A stretch of 64,000 nucleotides of DNA from Oceanicaulis sp052055585 (GTDB lineage: Bacteria; Pseudomonadota; Alphaproteobacteria; Caulobacterales; Maricaulaceae). The position numbers and the translations under genes are program-made. Location: the NCBI RefSeq assembly GCF_052055585.1, contig NZ_CP170485.1, positions 372,001-436,000 of the forward strand, read 5' to 3'. Below, in pieces: positions 54,466-63,386 of this stretch (position 1 is its first letter; each line of letters opens with the position of its first letter). Below the pieces are notes generated by a model. The model was not told where the DNA came from. It was given only the letters and a program-made list of their open reading frames with translations, and did not search any database.

Positions 54466-55595
54466 CCCAGTATGGCTTTCAAGGCCGAGACGAGGCGGTC
54501 CACGTCTTCAGGCGTGTTGTAGATATGGGCGCTGATCCGCAGGCGCGGCCCGCGCTGGGATGCGTGCACATCCTGCTCGCGCAACAGGCCCGCCAAGTCA
54601 GACGGCGCGTCCTCAGGCAGGCTGAGTGACAGATAATGCGGCGCCTGATCGGGAATGTCGGCGTGAAGGCCCAGCGGTTTCACCGCTGTCTTGATCGCGC
54701 TGCTGGTCGCCGCGCAAAGCCGGGCGACTTCTGAAATCCCGATCTCGTTCAGCATGCGCAAGCTTTCTAGCGCGGCCGGCAGCAGCTGGTGATTGGCGCG
54801 TTCGCCCATGTCAAAGCGGCGCGCGCCCGGCGCATAGGTGTCGCGATAATCAATGAGGCGCGTGAAGTCCTGCGCGTCGCTGCGATTGATCCAGTTCTCT
54901 TCCAGCGGCACGCCTTGCTGGTGGCGCGGCGCGACATAGAGATAGCCGGTGGCATAGGGGCCCAGCATCCATTTATAGGCGCCCGCCACCACGAAATCGG
55001 GATCAACGGCTTTGAGGTCAAACGGCATAACGCCCAGCGATTGCGTCAGGTCGAGCACGAGCGCTGCGCCCTGCGCCTTCACGGCTTTCGAGACGGCGAC
55101 GAGGTCAATCCGCCCGCCATCAATCCAGTGCAGCGCGCCGCAGGCGACCAGCGCGGTCTTCTCGCCGATGGCGTTCAGCAGGGCGTCCGTCCAGGTCTGG
55201 GTTTCTGCCCGGGACACCGTGCGGATCACCGCGCCGGTCTGTTTGGCCAGTGCGCGCCAGGTGTAGACATTGGAGGGGAATTGCCCGTCGAGGATGACGA
55301 TCTCATCGCCCTCTTTCAGCGCAATATTCCGCGCCGCCGTCGCCAGCCCGTAGGAGGCGGCGGGCACGATGGCGATGTCGTCCGCAGCAGCCCCGAACAC
55401 TTTCGCCGCTTCCGCCCGGACGCTTTCGGGCAGGTCAAAGAACAGCGCGTTCGTGGTGTGTCGCCAGGGCGCCATCTTGTTGCGGAAGGCCGCATGACCG
55501 GCCTCGGCGGTGCGGATCGCCAGCGGACCCGACTGGGCGGCGTTGAAATAGGCGGTGGAGGCGGGGATGTCGAACAGGGCGCGATAATCAGTCAT
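54462..55595 (-). CDS. Class V aminotransferase (cysteine desulfurase-like fold)
   Basis: 377 residues. Start MTDYRALFDIPASTAYFNAAQSGPLA (substrate-binding Asn); PLP region IVPAASYGLATAARNI; LVLDLTQSLGVMPFDLKAVDPDFVVAGAYKWMLGPYATGYLYV holds the Asp and the PLP Lys; INRSDAQDF near 260. Class V fold, closer to kynureninase- or NifS-like members without an obvious catalytic Cys; reaction unknown. The start ATG at 55595 matches homologous length; a longer frame to 55676 crosses the serC promoter region. ATGA overlap with the transporter gene. Confidence 0.87.
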   Translation of the reverse strand: MTDYRALFDIPASTAYFNAAQSGPLAIRTAEAGHAAFRNKMAPWRHTTNALFFDLPESVRAEAAKVFGAAADDIAIVPAASYGLATAARNIALKEGDEIVILDGQFPSNVYTWRALAKQTGAVIRTVSRAETQTWTDALLNAIGEKTALVACGALHWIDGGRIDLVAVSKAVKAQGAALVLDLTQSLGVMPFDLKAVDPDFVVAGAYKWMLGPYATGYLYVAPRHQQGVPLEENWINRSDAQDFTRLIDYRDTYAPGARRFDMGERANHQLLPAALESLRMLNEIGISEVARLCAATSSAIKTAVKPLGLHADIPDQAPHYLSLSLPEDAPSDLAGLLREQDVHASQRGPRLRISAHIYNTPEDVDRLVSALKAILG

Positions 55596-55723
55596 GGCTT
55601 TTGCGCTACGCTTCGGGCCTAAGAGGGTCAAGTGAGGATTTTCCAACCTTTGCGCAATTGACCGCACATGCAGCACGGCCTACCGGTGAACCTCCATTGT
55701 CATAAAGCTGAGGTCATCGTGTC

Positions 55724-56890
55724 ATGACGGTTCTCAAACCCACCAACCGCCCCAATGACGCCCGCTTCTCCTGCGGGCCCACCAAGAAGCGTCCGGGTTG
55801 GGAACTCTCTGCATTGGCCGCCGCCCCGCTGGGGCGCACGCACCGGGGCGGCACGCCGAAAGCGCGTCTGGCCGAAGCCATCGAGCGCACCGCGGCGATC
55901 CTCGAGATTCCGGACGACTACAAGGTGATTATCACCCCGGCCTCCGACACCGGCGCCATGGAAGGCGCCATGTGGTCCATGCTGGGCGCGCGCGGCGTGG
56001 ATGTGCTGGCGTGTGACGAGTTTGGCGGCCGCTGGCTGATCGATGCCCGCGACGAGCTCAAGCCTGAAGGCCTGACCATCCATCACGCCCCCTATGGCGT
56101 GGCGCCGGACTATTCCAAGGTCGATTTCAACAATGATGTCGTCTTCACCTGGAACGCCACGGCGGCGGGCGTGCGCGTGACCGATGGCGACTGGATCAAG
56201 GATGACCGCGAGGGCCTGACGATCTGTGACGCCACCTCGGCGGCGTTCGCGATGGATCTGCCGTGGTCCAAGCTCGATGTGACCACGTTCAGTTGGCAGA
56301 AATGCATGGGCGGCGAAGCCCAGCATGGCATTGCCATCCTCAGCCCGCGCGCACGTCAGCGCCTGCGCGAGTATCGCCCCAGCTGGCCGGTGCCGCGCAT
56401 CCTGCAGCTGTTTGAAGCGGGTGATGAGACCGCCAAGATTTATGAAGGCTCCACCATCAACACGCCGTCGCTTCTGTGCACCGAGGATTATCTCGACGCG
56501 CTGAAATGGGCGGCGAAAGAGGGCGGCGTCTCGGCGCTGATCGACCGGACGCAGGCCAATTTTGATGCGTTGGCGGACTGGGTCGAGAAGACCGACTGGA
56601 TCGATTTCCTGGCCCAGGAGCCGGCCACCCGCTCGCAAACCTCTGTGACGCTGAAGTTTTCCGGCAAGGAACTTGAGGGCAAGTCCGAGGAGGAGCGCTG
56701 GGCGGTGTCGCGCCGCATGGGCGTGCTTCTGGATCGTGAGGAAGCGGCGTTTGACGTCATTCCCCACCCCAAGGCCCCGGCGGGTCTGCGCATCTGGTGT
56801 GGTCCGACGATTGATGCCGACGATGTGGTCGCCCTTGGCCCGTGGCTGGACTGGGCCTATCACGAAGCGCTTTCCAACCCGGCGGACTAG
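55724..56890 (+). CDS. serC: Phosphoserine aminotransferase
   Basis: 388 residues. RFSCGPTKKRPGWELSAL, THRGGTPKARLAEAIERT, TPASDTGAMEGAMWSMLG, CDATSAAFAMDLPWSKLD and TFSWQKCMGGEAQHGIAIL (PLP Lys) follow the alphaproteobacterial SerC type. Converts 3-phosphohydroxypyruvate to phosphoserine. The 128-nt upstream gap contains paired GC stretches around ACGGCCTACCGGTG; in this class a short serC leader RNA motif has been described, but I could not confirm it here. Followed by purA without serA between. Confidence 0.94.
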   Translation: MTVLKPTNRPNDARFSCGPTKKRPGWELSALAAAPLGRTHRGGTPKARLAEAIERTAAILEIPDDYKVIITPASDTGAMEGAMWSMLGARGVDVLACDEFGGRWLIDARDELKPEGLTIHHAPYGVAPDYSKVDFNNDVVFTWNATAAGVRVTDGDWIKDDREGLTICDATSAAFAMDLPWSKLDVTTFSWQKCMGGEAQHGIAILSPRARQRLREYRPSWPVPRILQLFEAGDETAKIYEGSTINTPSLLCTEDYLDALKWAAKEGGVSALIDRTQANFDALADWVEKTDWIDFLAQEPATRSQTSVTLKFSGKELEGKSEEERWAVSRRMGVLLDREEAAFDVIPHPKAPAGLRIWCGPTIDADDVVALGPWLDWAYHEALSNPAD

Positions 56891-56982
56891 GCGTCCACAG
56901 CGCTTTGCCAGCGCGCTTCTTGCCCCTGGGCTGAGAAGCGCGTAAGCCACCCCCGGTTTTTCCGCGATACGGAGTATGCGCG

Positions 56983-58272
56983 ATGTCCAATGTTGTGGTT
57001 GTCGGCGCCCAATGGGGCGATGAGGGCAAGGGCAAGATTGTCGACTGGCTGTCTCATCGCGCCGACGTGGTCGTGCGCTTTCAGGGCGGTCACAACGCCG
57101 GTCACACGCTGGTCGTGGACGGGGTGACCTACAAGCTGTCGCTGATGCCGTCCGGCGTCGTGCAGAAGAAGCTGTCCCTCATTGGCAATGGCGTGGTCGT
57201 TGATCCCTGGGCCTTCATCTCCGAGATCGAGAAAGTGCGCGAGCAGGGCGTGGATATCAGCCCCAAACTGGTGCGCGTAGCGGAAACCGCGACCCTGATC
57301 CTGCCCGTCCACCGCGAACTCGACGCCATGCGCGAGAATCGCGATGACGGCATGAAGATCGGCACCACCCGTCGCGGCATTGGCCCGGCCTATGAAGACA
57401 AGGTGGGCCGTCGCTCGGTGCGCGTGATCGATCTGGCGGACGAAAAGCAACTGCGTCGCCGGGTGACCGAGCTTCTGCATCACCACAACGCCCTGCGTCG
57501 CGGCATGGGTGTCGAGGAAGCGGATCCTGATGCGCTGGTTGCAGAGCTGCTGGAGATCGCGCCGAAAATCCTGCCCTTCGCCGACCCGGTCTGGCGCACG
57601 CTCGACAAGGCGATGGCGGACGACAAGAAGGTCCTGTTCGAGGGGGCGCAGGGCGCGTTTCTGGATGTGGATCACGGCACCTATCCGTTCGTGACCAGCT
57701 CCAACACGGTCGCGGGTCAGGCCGCCGCCGGTTCGGGCGTCGGCCCGGGCAAGGTCGGGTATGTGCTGGGCATTGTGAAAGCCTACACCACCCGCGTGGG
57801 CGAAGGCCCGTTCCCGACCGAGCTGACCGATGACGTCGGCAAGAAGATCGGTGAGCGCGGACGCGAGTTCGGCACCGTCACCTCCCGCCAGCGTCGCTGC
57901 GGCTGGTTCGATGCGGTGCTGGTGCGCCAGTCGTGCAAGATCAATGGCATCAACGGCGTGGCGCTGACCAAGCTGGATGTGCTCGACGGTTTTGACGAGC
58001 TGAAGGTCTGCATCGGCTACAAGTTCAATGGCGAGATGTATGACCGCCTGCCCGCCGGCACGGGCGCCCAGGCGGGCGTCGAGCCGGTCTATGAAACCTT
58101 TGAAGGCTGGTCGGGCTCGACTGCGGGCGCGCGATCCTGGGCGGACCTTCCGGCGCAGGCCGTGAAATATGTGCGCCGCATCGAGGAGCTGATCGAGACG
58201 CCGGTGGCGCTGCTGTCCACCAGCCCTGAACGCGACGACACGATCCTGATGCAGGATCCCTTCAAGGGCTGA
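56983..58272 (+). CDS. purA: Adenylosuccinate synthetase
   Basis: 429 residues. VVVVGAQWGDEGKGKIVDWLS (GTP loop), QGGHNAGHTLVVDG, GTTRRGIGPAYEDKVGRRSVRV, FEGAQGAFLDVDHGTYPFVTSSNT, VGPGKVGYVLGIVKAYTTRVGEGPFPTEL and GRRGFVTSRQRRCGWFDAVL-type segment are the invariants. It makes adenylosuccinate from IMP and aspartate. A GC terminator follows. Confidence 0.97.
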   Translation: MSNVVVVGAQWGDEGKGKIVDWLSHRADVVVRFQGGHNAGHTLVVDGVTYKLSLMPSGVVQKKLSLIGNGVVVDPWAFISEIEKVREQGVDISPKLVRVAETATLILPVHRELDAMRENRDDGMKIGTTRRGIGPAYEDKVGRRSVRVIDLADEKQLRRRVTELLHHHNALRRGMGVEEADPDALVAELLEIAPKILPFADPVWRTLDKAMADDKKVLFEGAQGAFLDVDHGTYPFVTSSNTVAGQAAAGSGVGPGKVGYVLGIVKAYTTRVGEGPFPTELTDDVGKKIGERGREFGTVTSRQRRCGWFDAVLVRQSCKINGINGVALTKLDVLDGFDELKVCIGYKFNGEMYDRLPAGTGAQAGVEPVYETFEGWSGSTAGARSWADLPAQAVKYVRRIEELIETPVALLSTSPERDDTILMQDPFKG

Positions 58273-58293
58273 TCCTCAGCACAGATGAACGAC

Positions 58294-58324
58294 AAAGGGC
58301 GGCCCTCGGGCCGCCCTTTTTGTT
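58294..58324 (+). terminator. Rho-independent terminator after purA
   Basis: AAAGGGCGGCC (58294-58304) pairs with GGCCGCCCTTT (58309-58319) around CTCG, then a T-tract TTTTGTTT. Twenty-two nt after the purA stop. Confidence 0.9.
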
Positions 58325-58469
58325 TGCGCCGCAGCACGTTGCGCCTGCAGGGAAATTGGAACGCGTCCTGCCCGGAGGCGTTGAGTCGGCACGATACCCG
58401 AACGCGAACCTGTGACCGTCCCCCCATTGTCCCTGTTCGTGGATCGCCACCCCGCTGAGGAGACGTGTG

Positions 58470-58958
58470 ATGAACAGCTTGAAAGATCTCTATATCGACC
58501 AGCTTCAGGACCTTTACAGCGCGGACAAGCAATCGCTGTCCGTCTCCAAGGAGCTTGTGAAGGCCGCCTCCAATCCCGACCTCAAGGAAGCGCTCGAGCG
58601 CAGCGTTGTGGGCATCAGCAAGGGCATGGAAAAGGTCAAAGGCCTGATCCAGGACCATGGCGCTGACCCCAGGGGCGAACATTGCAAGGGCATGGAAGGT
58701 CTGGTCTCGGAAGTCCGCGCCCATGCCCTGGACGCCGAGATCAGCGATGACGCCGTGCGCGACGCCTCGATCATCGCCCAGACCCAACGCATGACCCATT
58801 ACGCGCTGGCCGGCTATGGCGTGGTCCGCGCCTTCGCCCAGCGTCAGGGTCTGAAAGCTGACGCCGAAGTTCTGCAGGACTGTCTGGATGAGACCTATGG
58901 CGGTGATCGTGAGCTCACGCGCATCGCCGAAACCCAGGTCAACGCTGCAGCGGCCTAG
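58470..58958 (+). CDS. Ferritin-like DUF892 (YciE/YciF-type) protein
   Basis: 162 residues, fully helical. MNSLKDLYIDQLQDLYSADKQ is the family start, with the conserved Leu-x-D-Leu-Tyr-Ala/Ser-Glu/Asp; internal TQRMTHYALAGYGVVRAFAQ and DCLDETYGGDRELTRIAE supply helices. YciF-type proteins are ferritin-like, four-helix bundles induced under stress; metal residues are not certain by eye. GAGGAG is 6 nt ahead of the ATG at 58470. Followed by another helical protein at 59000, likely in the same transcript. Confidence 0.9.
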   Translation: MNSLKDLYIDQLQDLYSADKQSLSVSKELVKAASNPDLKEALERSVVGISKGMEKVKGLIQDHGADPRGEHCKGMEGLVSEVRAHALDAEISDDAVRDASIIAQTQRMTHYALAGYGVVRAFAQRQGLKADAEVLQDCLDETYGGDRELTRIAETQVNAAAA

Positions 58959-58999
58959 AGCCGCCGCCGCTCATCCCCAAATCTTGAATGGAGGTCCTC

Positions 59000-59443
59000 A
59001 TGGGACACCAGACCGCACAATCACTGAACAATATTATCCCGATCCTCATCGACAGCCGACGTGGCTATGAGATGGCTGCTGATCTGTGTGACGATGATTA
59101 TGCGCACAAGGCGAAGTTCCTGAAGAAGATCGCCGAACGCGCCGCCATCACCGCCGAGTTCCAGGCGCATGTGCGCCTGCAGGGTGAAGAGCCCAAGGAA
59201 AAGGGCGGTCCGCTGGGCAGCCTGCACCGTCTGCTGACCGGCATGAGCAAGAATTTCGGCTCAGAGGAGAAGACTGCTCTCAAGGCCATCGATGATGGTG
59301 AGGGCTTCCTGCAGCAGGCCTGCGAGACCGAGCTGGAGAAAGACGATGTGGACTCGGTGGGGCGCAACCTGCTCAAGCAGGCGCTCAGCTCCGCCAAAAG
59401 TGGTCAGGCCTATGCCGAAGCCGAGGCTGAGGCGGACGCCTGA
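59000..59443 (+). CDS. PA2169/DUF2383-type four-helix protein
   Basis: 147 residues, helical. LNNIIPILIDSRRGYEMAADL, AHKAKFLKKIAERAAITAEFQAHVR and GGPLGSLHRLLTGM give a four-helix pattern like the DUF2383 ferritin-like family. It has the AAxCxDDDY-like acidic segment near residue 30. GGAGG lies 5 nt before the ATG at 59000, which sets the start. Pairs with the DUF892 gene 41 nt upstream, as in other stress-protein clusters. Cytoplasmic; exact role unknown. Confidence 0.85.
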   Translation: MGHQTAQSLNNIIPILIDSRRGYEMAADLCDDDYAHKAKFLKKIAERAAITAEFQAHVRLQGEEPKEKGGPLGSLHRLLTGMSKNFGSEEKTALKAIDDGEGFLQQACETELEKDDVDSVGRNLLKQALSSAKSGQAYAEAEAEADA

Positions 59444-59493
59444 TCCGGGCGCACTTGCGTTGCATCTGACACGATCGTCACTTGCATCCTGAC

Positions 59494-59525
59494 AGGGGCC
59501 GGCGATCCTTCGTCGGCCCTTTGTT
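59494..59525 (+). terminator. Terminator after the ferritin-like pair
   Basis: AGGGGCCGGCGA (59494-59505) pairs with TCGTCGGCCCTT (59510-59521), including G-T pairs, with loop TCCT, followed by TGTT. It sits 50 nt after the 59443 stop. Confidence 0.65.
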
Positions 59526-59536
59526 ATGGAGCCCCT

Positions 59537-60385
59537 GTGTCCGAGACGTCTGCATCCGCTGAAACCGCCGCCCGTATCGCCCTGGCGCCGCAAAGGCGTC
59601 GGCTTCATCAGGGCGCGCAAGGCGAACTGGTGCTGAGCTATTATCCGTCCGGCCATTACATGGCCGAGCACGCCCATGACGTGGACCAGCGCTCGATCAT
59701 CCTGTCAGGCGGACTTGCCGAAGACACACCTTCACACAGTGCAAGACCCGGCGCCCGCCAGACCGGCTTCAAGGCGGCCGGCGTCCGTCATGAAAACCGC
59801 TATGGTCCGCAGGGCGCGCTGATCCTGGCGCTGAATGCCGAACCGCAAACGGTTATGGGGGCGGGCTGGGGCTGGGCGCCGGCGCCATCCGCGACGCACA
59901 TCGGCGCTCTGGTGTCTGCGGTGACGGCTCAGCGTGAGTCCGCTCAGGACGCGCTTGATGATCTGGTGGCCCTGCTGTCTGAGCAGTCAGAGGGGACGGA
60001 TGCGCAAACGCCCGGCTGGCTCTTGCGTGTGCGGGAGACCGTGCTTGAAGATCCCGATGCAGCCAATATCGAGGCCTTGGCCGAGGAGGCCGGGGTGCAT
60101 CGCGTGCACGTGTCGCGCGCCTATAGTCGATATTTTCACGCTCCGATCAGTCTGGACCGTCGCCGGGCCCGGATGGGACGGGCGGTGCGGGCGTTGATGG
60201 AGCAAGGCGCGACGGTCGCAGAAGCGGCGTTCGAGGCCGGGTTTGCCGACCAACCGCACTTTGCGCGGACGCTGAAAGCTGAAACGGGTCTGACGCCACG
60301 CACGCTGATGCGGGTTTTCAGGGATGTGTGCGCATCGCCGTCAGAGGTTACAAGCGTTCAAGAGCGGTCTCGTCGATGCGCCTAA
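59537..60385 (+). CDS. AraC-family transcriptional regulator
   Basis: 282 residues with GTG start. The C-terminal HTH pair reads NIEALAEEAGVHRVHVSRAYSRYF and VAEAAFEAGFADQPHFARTLKAETGLTP. The N-terminal 160 residues hold a cupin-like segment (YYPSGHYMAEHAHDVDQRSIILSGGL) as in AraC sensors. Directly upstream of the serine hydrolase gene, 37 nt apart, so it may be cotranscribed or regulate it. Inducer unknown. Confidence 0.9.
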   Translation: MSETSASAETAARIALAPQRRRLHQGAQGELVLSYYPSGHYMAEHAHDVDQRSIILSGGLAEDTPSHSARPGARQTGFKAAGVRHENRYGPQGALILALNAEPQTVMGAGWGWAPAPSATHIGALVSAVTAQRESAQDALDDLVALLSEQSEGTDAQTPGWLLRVRETVLEDPDAANIEALAEEAGVHRVHVSRAYSRYFHAPISLDRRRARMGRAVRALMEQGATVAEAAFEAGFADQPHFARTLKAETGLTPRTLMRVFRDVCASPSEVTSVQERSRRCA

Positions 60386-60422
60386 GCTGAAGCCTTGATG
60401 AGACTTTGTCCTGGAGGCTGAT

Positions 60423-61946
60423 TTGCGAAACTTGGGTCTGACTGTCTGCGCCGCCGTACTGAGCGCGAGCATCCTGCCCGCCTTGTCTGTGGCGCAGAGC
60501 CCGCAAGCGGCTGCGGAGCGGATGGAAGAGTTTCTGTCGGGCTTCCCGGATCTGGGTCCGGGCTATGCCGTCGTGGCAGTGACCGCAGACGAGGTTCTGA
60601 TCCGCCATGTGGAGGGCGTGCGCCGGGCCAGCACCGGCGCGCCGCTGACCGCAGATACGCCGATCTATGTCGCGTCGCAGACCAAGGCCTATATGGGTTT
60701 GCTGGCGGCGCGGCTGGATGCGGAAGGCGTGCTGAGCCTGGACTCCACCCTGGCTGATCATTGGCCGGATGTGCGCTTTCCGGACGGGGTGGACCCGGCG
60801 GCGTGGACACTGCGCGATCTTCTGAGCCATCAGGTTCCGGTCGAGGCGGAGCTGATCACAATGCTCGAAGCCTATGTCACCCGTGTTGATCCGGCGGATT
60901 ATCCGGCTTTGATCGAGGCGGTGATGACCGCGCGCAAGCCCGGCTTTGACTACAGCAATCTGGGCTACAATCTTTATGGCGCGATCCTGGAGACGGCGAC
61001 GGGGCGCACCTGGCAGGACTGGCTGGATGAAGAGGTCTTCACGCCGCTCGGGCTGGAGCACACCAGCGCTCGCACGTCTGACTTCAGTCTCGATGAGCAG
61101 AGCTGGAACCATATCTGGACCGGGCCTGAGGGCGGCTGGTTTGAAGTGAGGCCCAAGACAGACGGGCAAATGCAGTCTGCGGGCGGGATCACCACTTCGC
61201 CCAATGACATGATCAGCTGGCTCCAGATGAATCTGCGCGGCGAGGGACCCGCTGGCAGCGGTCTGACCGAGGCGATCATCACAGACGCCCAGACCATCGC
61301 CGCCGAGGTGAGCCGGGATGCGCGCAATGCCTATGAGCTGCCCTGTTATGGCTATGCACTGGGCTGGAATGTCTGCGATTTTGAAGGCCATACGCTCTAC
61401 GCCCATGGCGGCGGCTATACCGGCGCGCGCACCATGATGGCGTTTTCGCCCGATCTGGGCGTGGGGATCGGCGTATTCTCCAATTCCGACAACATGACGG
61501 GCTGGCTGACCAGCCGCACCATGATCCAGTTCCTGCAGTTCGTGATCGACCATGAAGATGCGGATATGTGGATGGCTGAACGCCAGCGGCAGTATCCGCT
61601 GCGGGTCGAGCGCCTGCTGGAGCAGCGGCTTGAAAGCGTTGAGGCGCACCGGGCTGATCCGGCGTTCGGGGATTGGAGCTGGACTCCCGACGAGGCCGCT
61701 TTGTCAGACTATGTCGGCGTCTATGAGAACCCGGCGATGTATGCGCCTGTGACGGTCCGGATCGAAGAGGGGCGCCTTTACGCCGCCTGGGGCGATTACG
61801 CTTTTACGGGGGAACCTGCGCAGCCGGATGTATTCGGCCTGCAGCAGCACCCGCTGGATGACCTGCTGCCGCTGGAATTTGAGCGCAATGCAGCGGGCGA
61901 GATCATCGCCTTGAGCTATGAGGACGCGCGCTTCCAGCGTCGCTGA
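60423..61946 (+). CDS. Beta-lactamase class C-like serine hydrolase
   Basis: 507 residues with TTG start preceded by TGGAGG. Signal peptide ending near LSVAQ. Catalytic SQTK (Ser85-Lys88), YSN (Tyr177-Asn179) and HGGG in place of KTG near residue 330 are the S12 family triad of motifs. The C-terminal 110 residues form a separate beta-rich domain (for example YVGVYENPAMYAPVTVRIEEG). It could be a D-aminopeptidase, esterase or carboxypeptidase; beta-lactam hydrolysis is not implied. Neighbour of the M19 dipeptidase. Confidence 0.92.
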   Translation: MRNLGLTVCAAVLSASILPALSVAQSPQAAAERMEEFLSGFPDLGPGYAVVAVTADEVLIRHVEGVRRASTGAPLTADTPIYVASQTKAYMGLLAARLDAEGVLSLDSTLADHWPDVRFPDGVDPAAWTLRDLLSHQVPVEAELITMLEAYVTRVDPADYPALIEAVMTARKPGFDYSNLGYNLYGAILETATGRTWQDWLDEEVFTPLGLEHTSARTSDFSLDEQSWNHIWTGPEGGWFEVRPKTDGQMQSAGGITTSPNDMISWLQMNLRGEGPAGSGLTEAIITDAQTIAAEVSRDARNAYELPCYGYALGWNVCDFEGHTLYAHGGGYTGARTMMAFSPDLGVGIGVFSNSDNMTGWLTSRTMIQFLQFVIDHEDADMWMAERQRQYPLRVERLLEQRLESVEAHRADPAFGDWSWTPDEAALSDYVGVYENPAMYAPVTVRIEEGRLYAAWGDYAFTGEPAQPDVFGLQQHPLDDLLPLEFERNAAGEIIALSYEDARFQRR

Positions 61947-62041
61947 TCACGCATGTGTTTATGCTTGGCCGCGCCTTGGCCTTGCCCCTCTGCCCCGGCG
62001 GGGACTAGCCTTCGCTGTCCTATAAAACAGGGGAGAGGGCG

Positions 62042-63316
62042 ATGAAGGCTTGGATGGCAGGCGTTGCAGCGCTGGCGCTGACCGGTTGTGTGAGCGTGGA
62101 GTATTCCGAAGAGGCGGGCTATGTCCCGGTCGCGGATGAAGGCGCCTACGCGCTGCGCGGCGCCGAGGCGCTGGGCGCGACGGATCGTTCCCTGCATGAT
62201 CGCGTGCTGACCATGGACACCCATGTGGACATTGGTCAGGGCTACGCCACGGCGGCGCTCGATCCGGGCGGTTTCACCCGCGCCCAGGTCGATTTGCCGA
62301 AAATGCGTGATGGCGGGCTCGATGCGGCCTTCTTCATTGTCTATGTCGGCCAGGGCACGATCAGCCCGATCGGCTACGAGGACGCCGCCGCGCAGGCCGA
62401 GGACAAGTATCAGGCCATCATGCGGATGATCCGCGGCTATCCCGACCAGATCGCGCTGGCGACCACGGCGGATGATGTGGAAGCCATCCATGAGTCCGGT
62501 CGTCTGGTTGCGTTGATCGGCATGGAGAATTCCTGGCCGCTGGGCGAGGACCTGTCCAATGTGGCCATGTGGGCCGAGCGCGGCGTGCGCTATGTCTCGA
62601 TCACCCATTTCGGCAATAACCAGTTTGGCGGCAGCTCGAACCCGAACCTCGCCCAGGGCGATCCGACCGAGGATCCCGGCCTGACCGAGCTGGGACGGGG
62701 CCTGGTGCGTGAGCTCAATGATCTGGGCGTCATGGTGGACGTGTCTCACGTGGGCAAGCGCACCATGATGGAAGCCATCGCGCTGAGCCGCGCGCCGGTG
62801 ATCGCCAGCCATTCGGGCGCCCGCGGGGTCTATGACCATCCGCGCAATCTGGATGACGAGCAATTGCGGGCGATCCGCGACAATGGCGGCGTCGCCCAGA
62901 TGGTCGCTTTCCGTCGCTATATCGGGGAGGTGGATCCGGAGCTGGCTGAGGCCGAACGCGCGCTGGCCGAGGAGATGGGCTTTACCAGCCGGGAAGCCTT
63001 CGCCAGCGCCAGCGAGGCCCAGCGGGATGCCTATCAGGCGCGTTTGCGCGCGCTGCGGGCCTCGATGAACGACATCACGATCTCCACCCTTGCTGACCAT
63101 ATCGATCACGCAGTCGAGGTGGCGGGCATCGATCATGTGGGTATTGCATCGGACTTTGATGGTGGCGGCGGCGTTGGCGGCTGGGATGACGCCAGCACCA
63201 CCCCGGCGGTCACAGCCGAGCTGATGGCGCGTGGTTATTCTGAAACCGACATCGCCAAAATCTGGGGCGGCAACCTGCTCCGCGTCATGCGTGCGGTGGA
63301 AGCAGCGGCACGCTAG
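62042..63316 (+). CDS. M19-family membrane dipeptidase (lipoprotein)
   Basis: 424 residues. Lipoprotein signal MKAWMAGVAALALTGC. Zinc site DTHVDIG (HxD), Glu in ALIGMENSWPL, VDVSHVGKRTM and VIASHSGARGVYDHPRN with His ligands, then IDHVGIASDFDGGGG. These identify renal-type dipeptidase, which hydrolyses L-Xaa-D/L-Xaa dipeptides. Lipid-anchored in the periplasm. With the S12 hydrolase upstream this suggests peptide or peptidoglycan fragment breakdown. Hairpin at 63341 follows. Confidence 0.94.
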   Translation: MKAWMAGVAALALTGCVSVEYSEEAGYVPVADEGAYALRGAEALGATDRSLHDRVLTMDTHVDIGQGYATAALDPGGFTRAQVDLPKMRDGGLDAAFFIVYVGQGTISPIGYEDAAAQAEDKYQAIMRMIRGYPDQIALATTADDVEAIHESGRLVALIGMENSWPLGEDLSNVAMWAERGVRYVSITHFGNNQFGGSSNPNLAQGDPTEDPGLTELGRGLVRELNDLGVMVDVSHVGKRTMMEAIALSRAPVIASHSGARGVYDHPRNLDDEQLRAIRDNGGVAQMVAFRRYIGEVDPELAEAERALAEEMGFTSREAFASASEAQRDAYQARLRALRASMNDITISTLADHIDHAVEVAGIDHVGIASDFDGGGGVGGWDDASTTPAVTAELMARGYSETDIAKIWGGNLLRVMRAVEAAAR

Positions 63317-63340
63317 GGCCTCGTAACATCTCTCATTTCA

Positions 63341-63366
63341 GCGCCGGCGCCCTGTGGCGTCGGCGT
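63341..63366. terminator. Hairpin between convergent M19 and HTH genes
   Basis: GCGCCGGCGCC (63341-63351) pairs with GGCGTCGGCGT (63356-63366) with G-T pairs and a CTGT loop. Lies between the two convergent genes; no T-tract, so termination is not sure. Confidence 0.4.
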
Positions 63367-63386
63367 TGTCATGTGGGCGCACACCT

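Noticed and set aside
55600..55723. serC leader RNA motif upstream of serC
   Set aside because: GC-rich pairing is possible but I cannot recall or confirm the motif's conserved bases; left as a remark in the serC entry.
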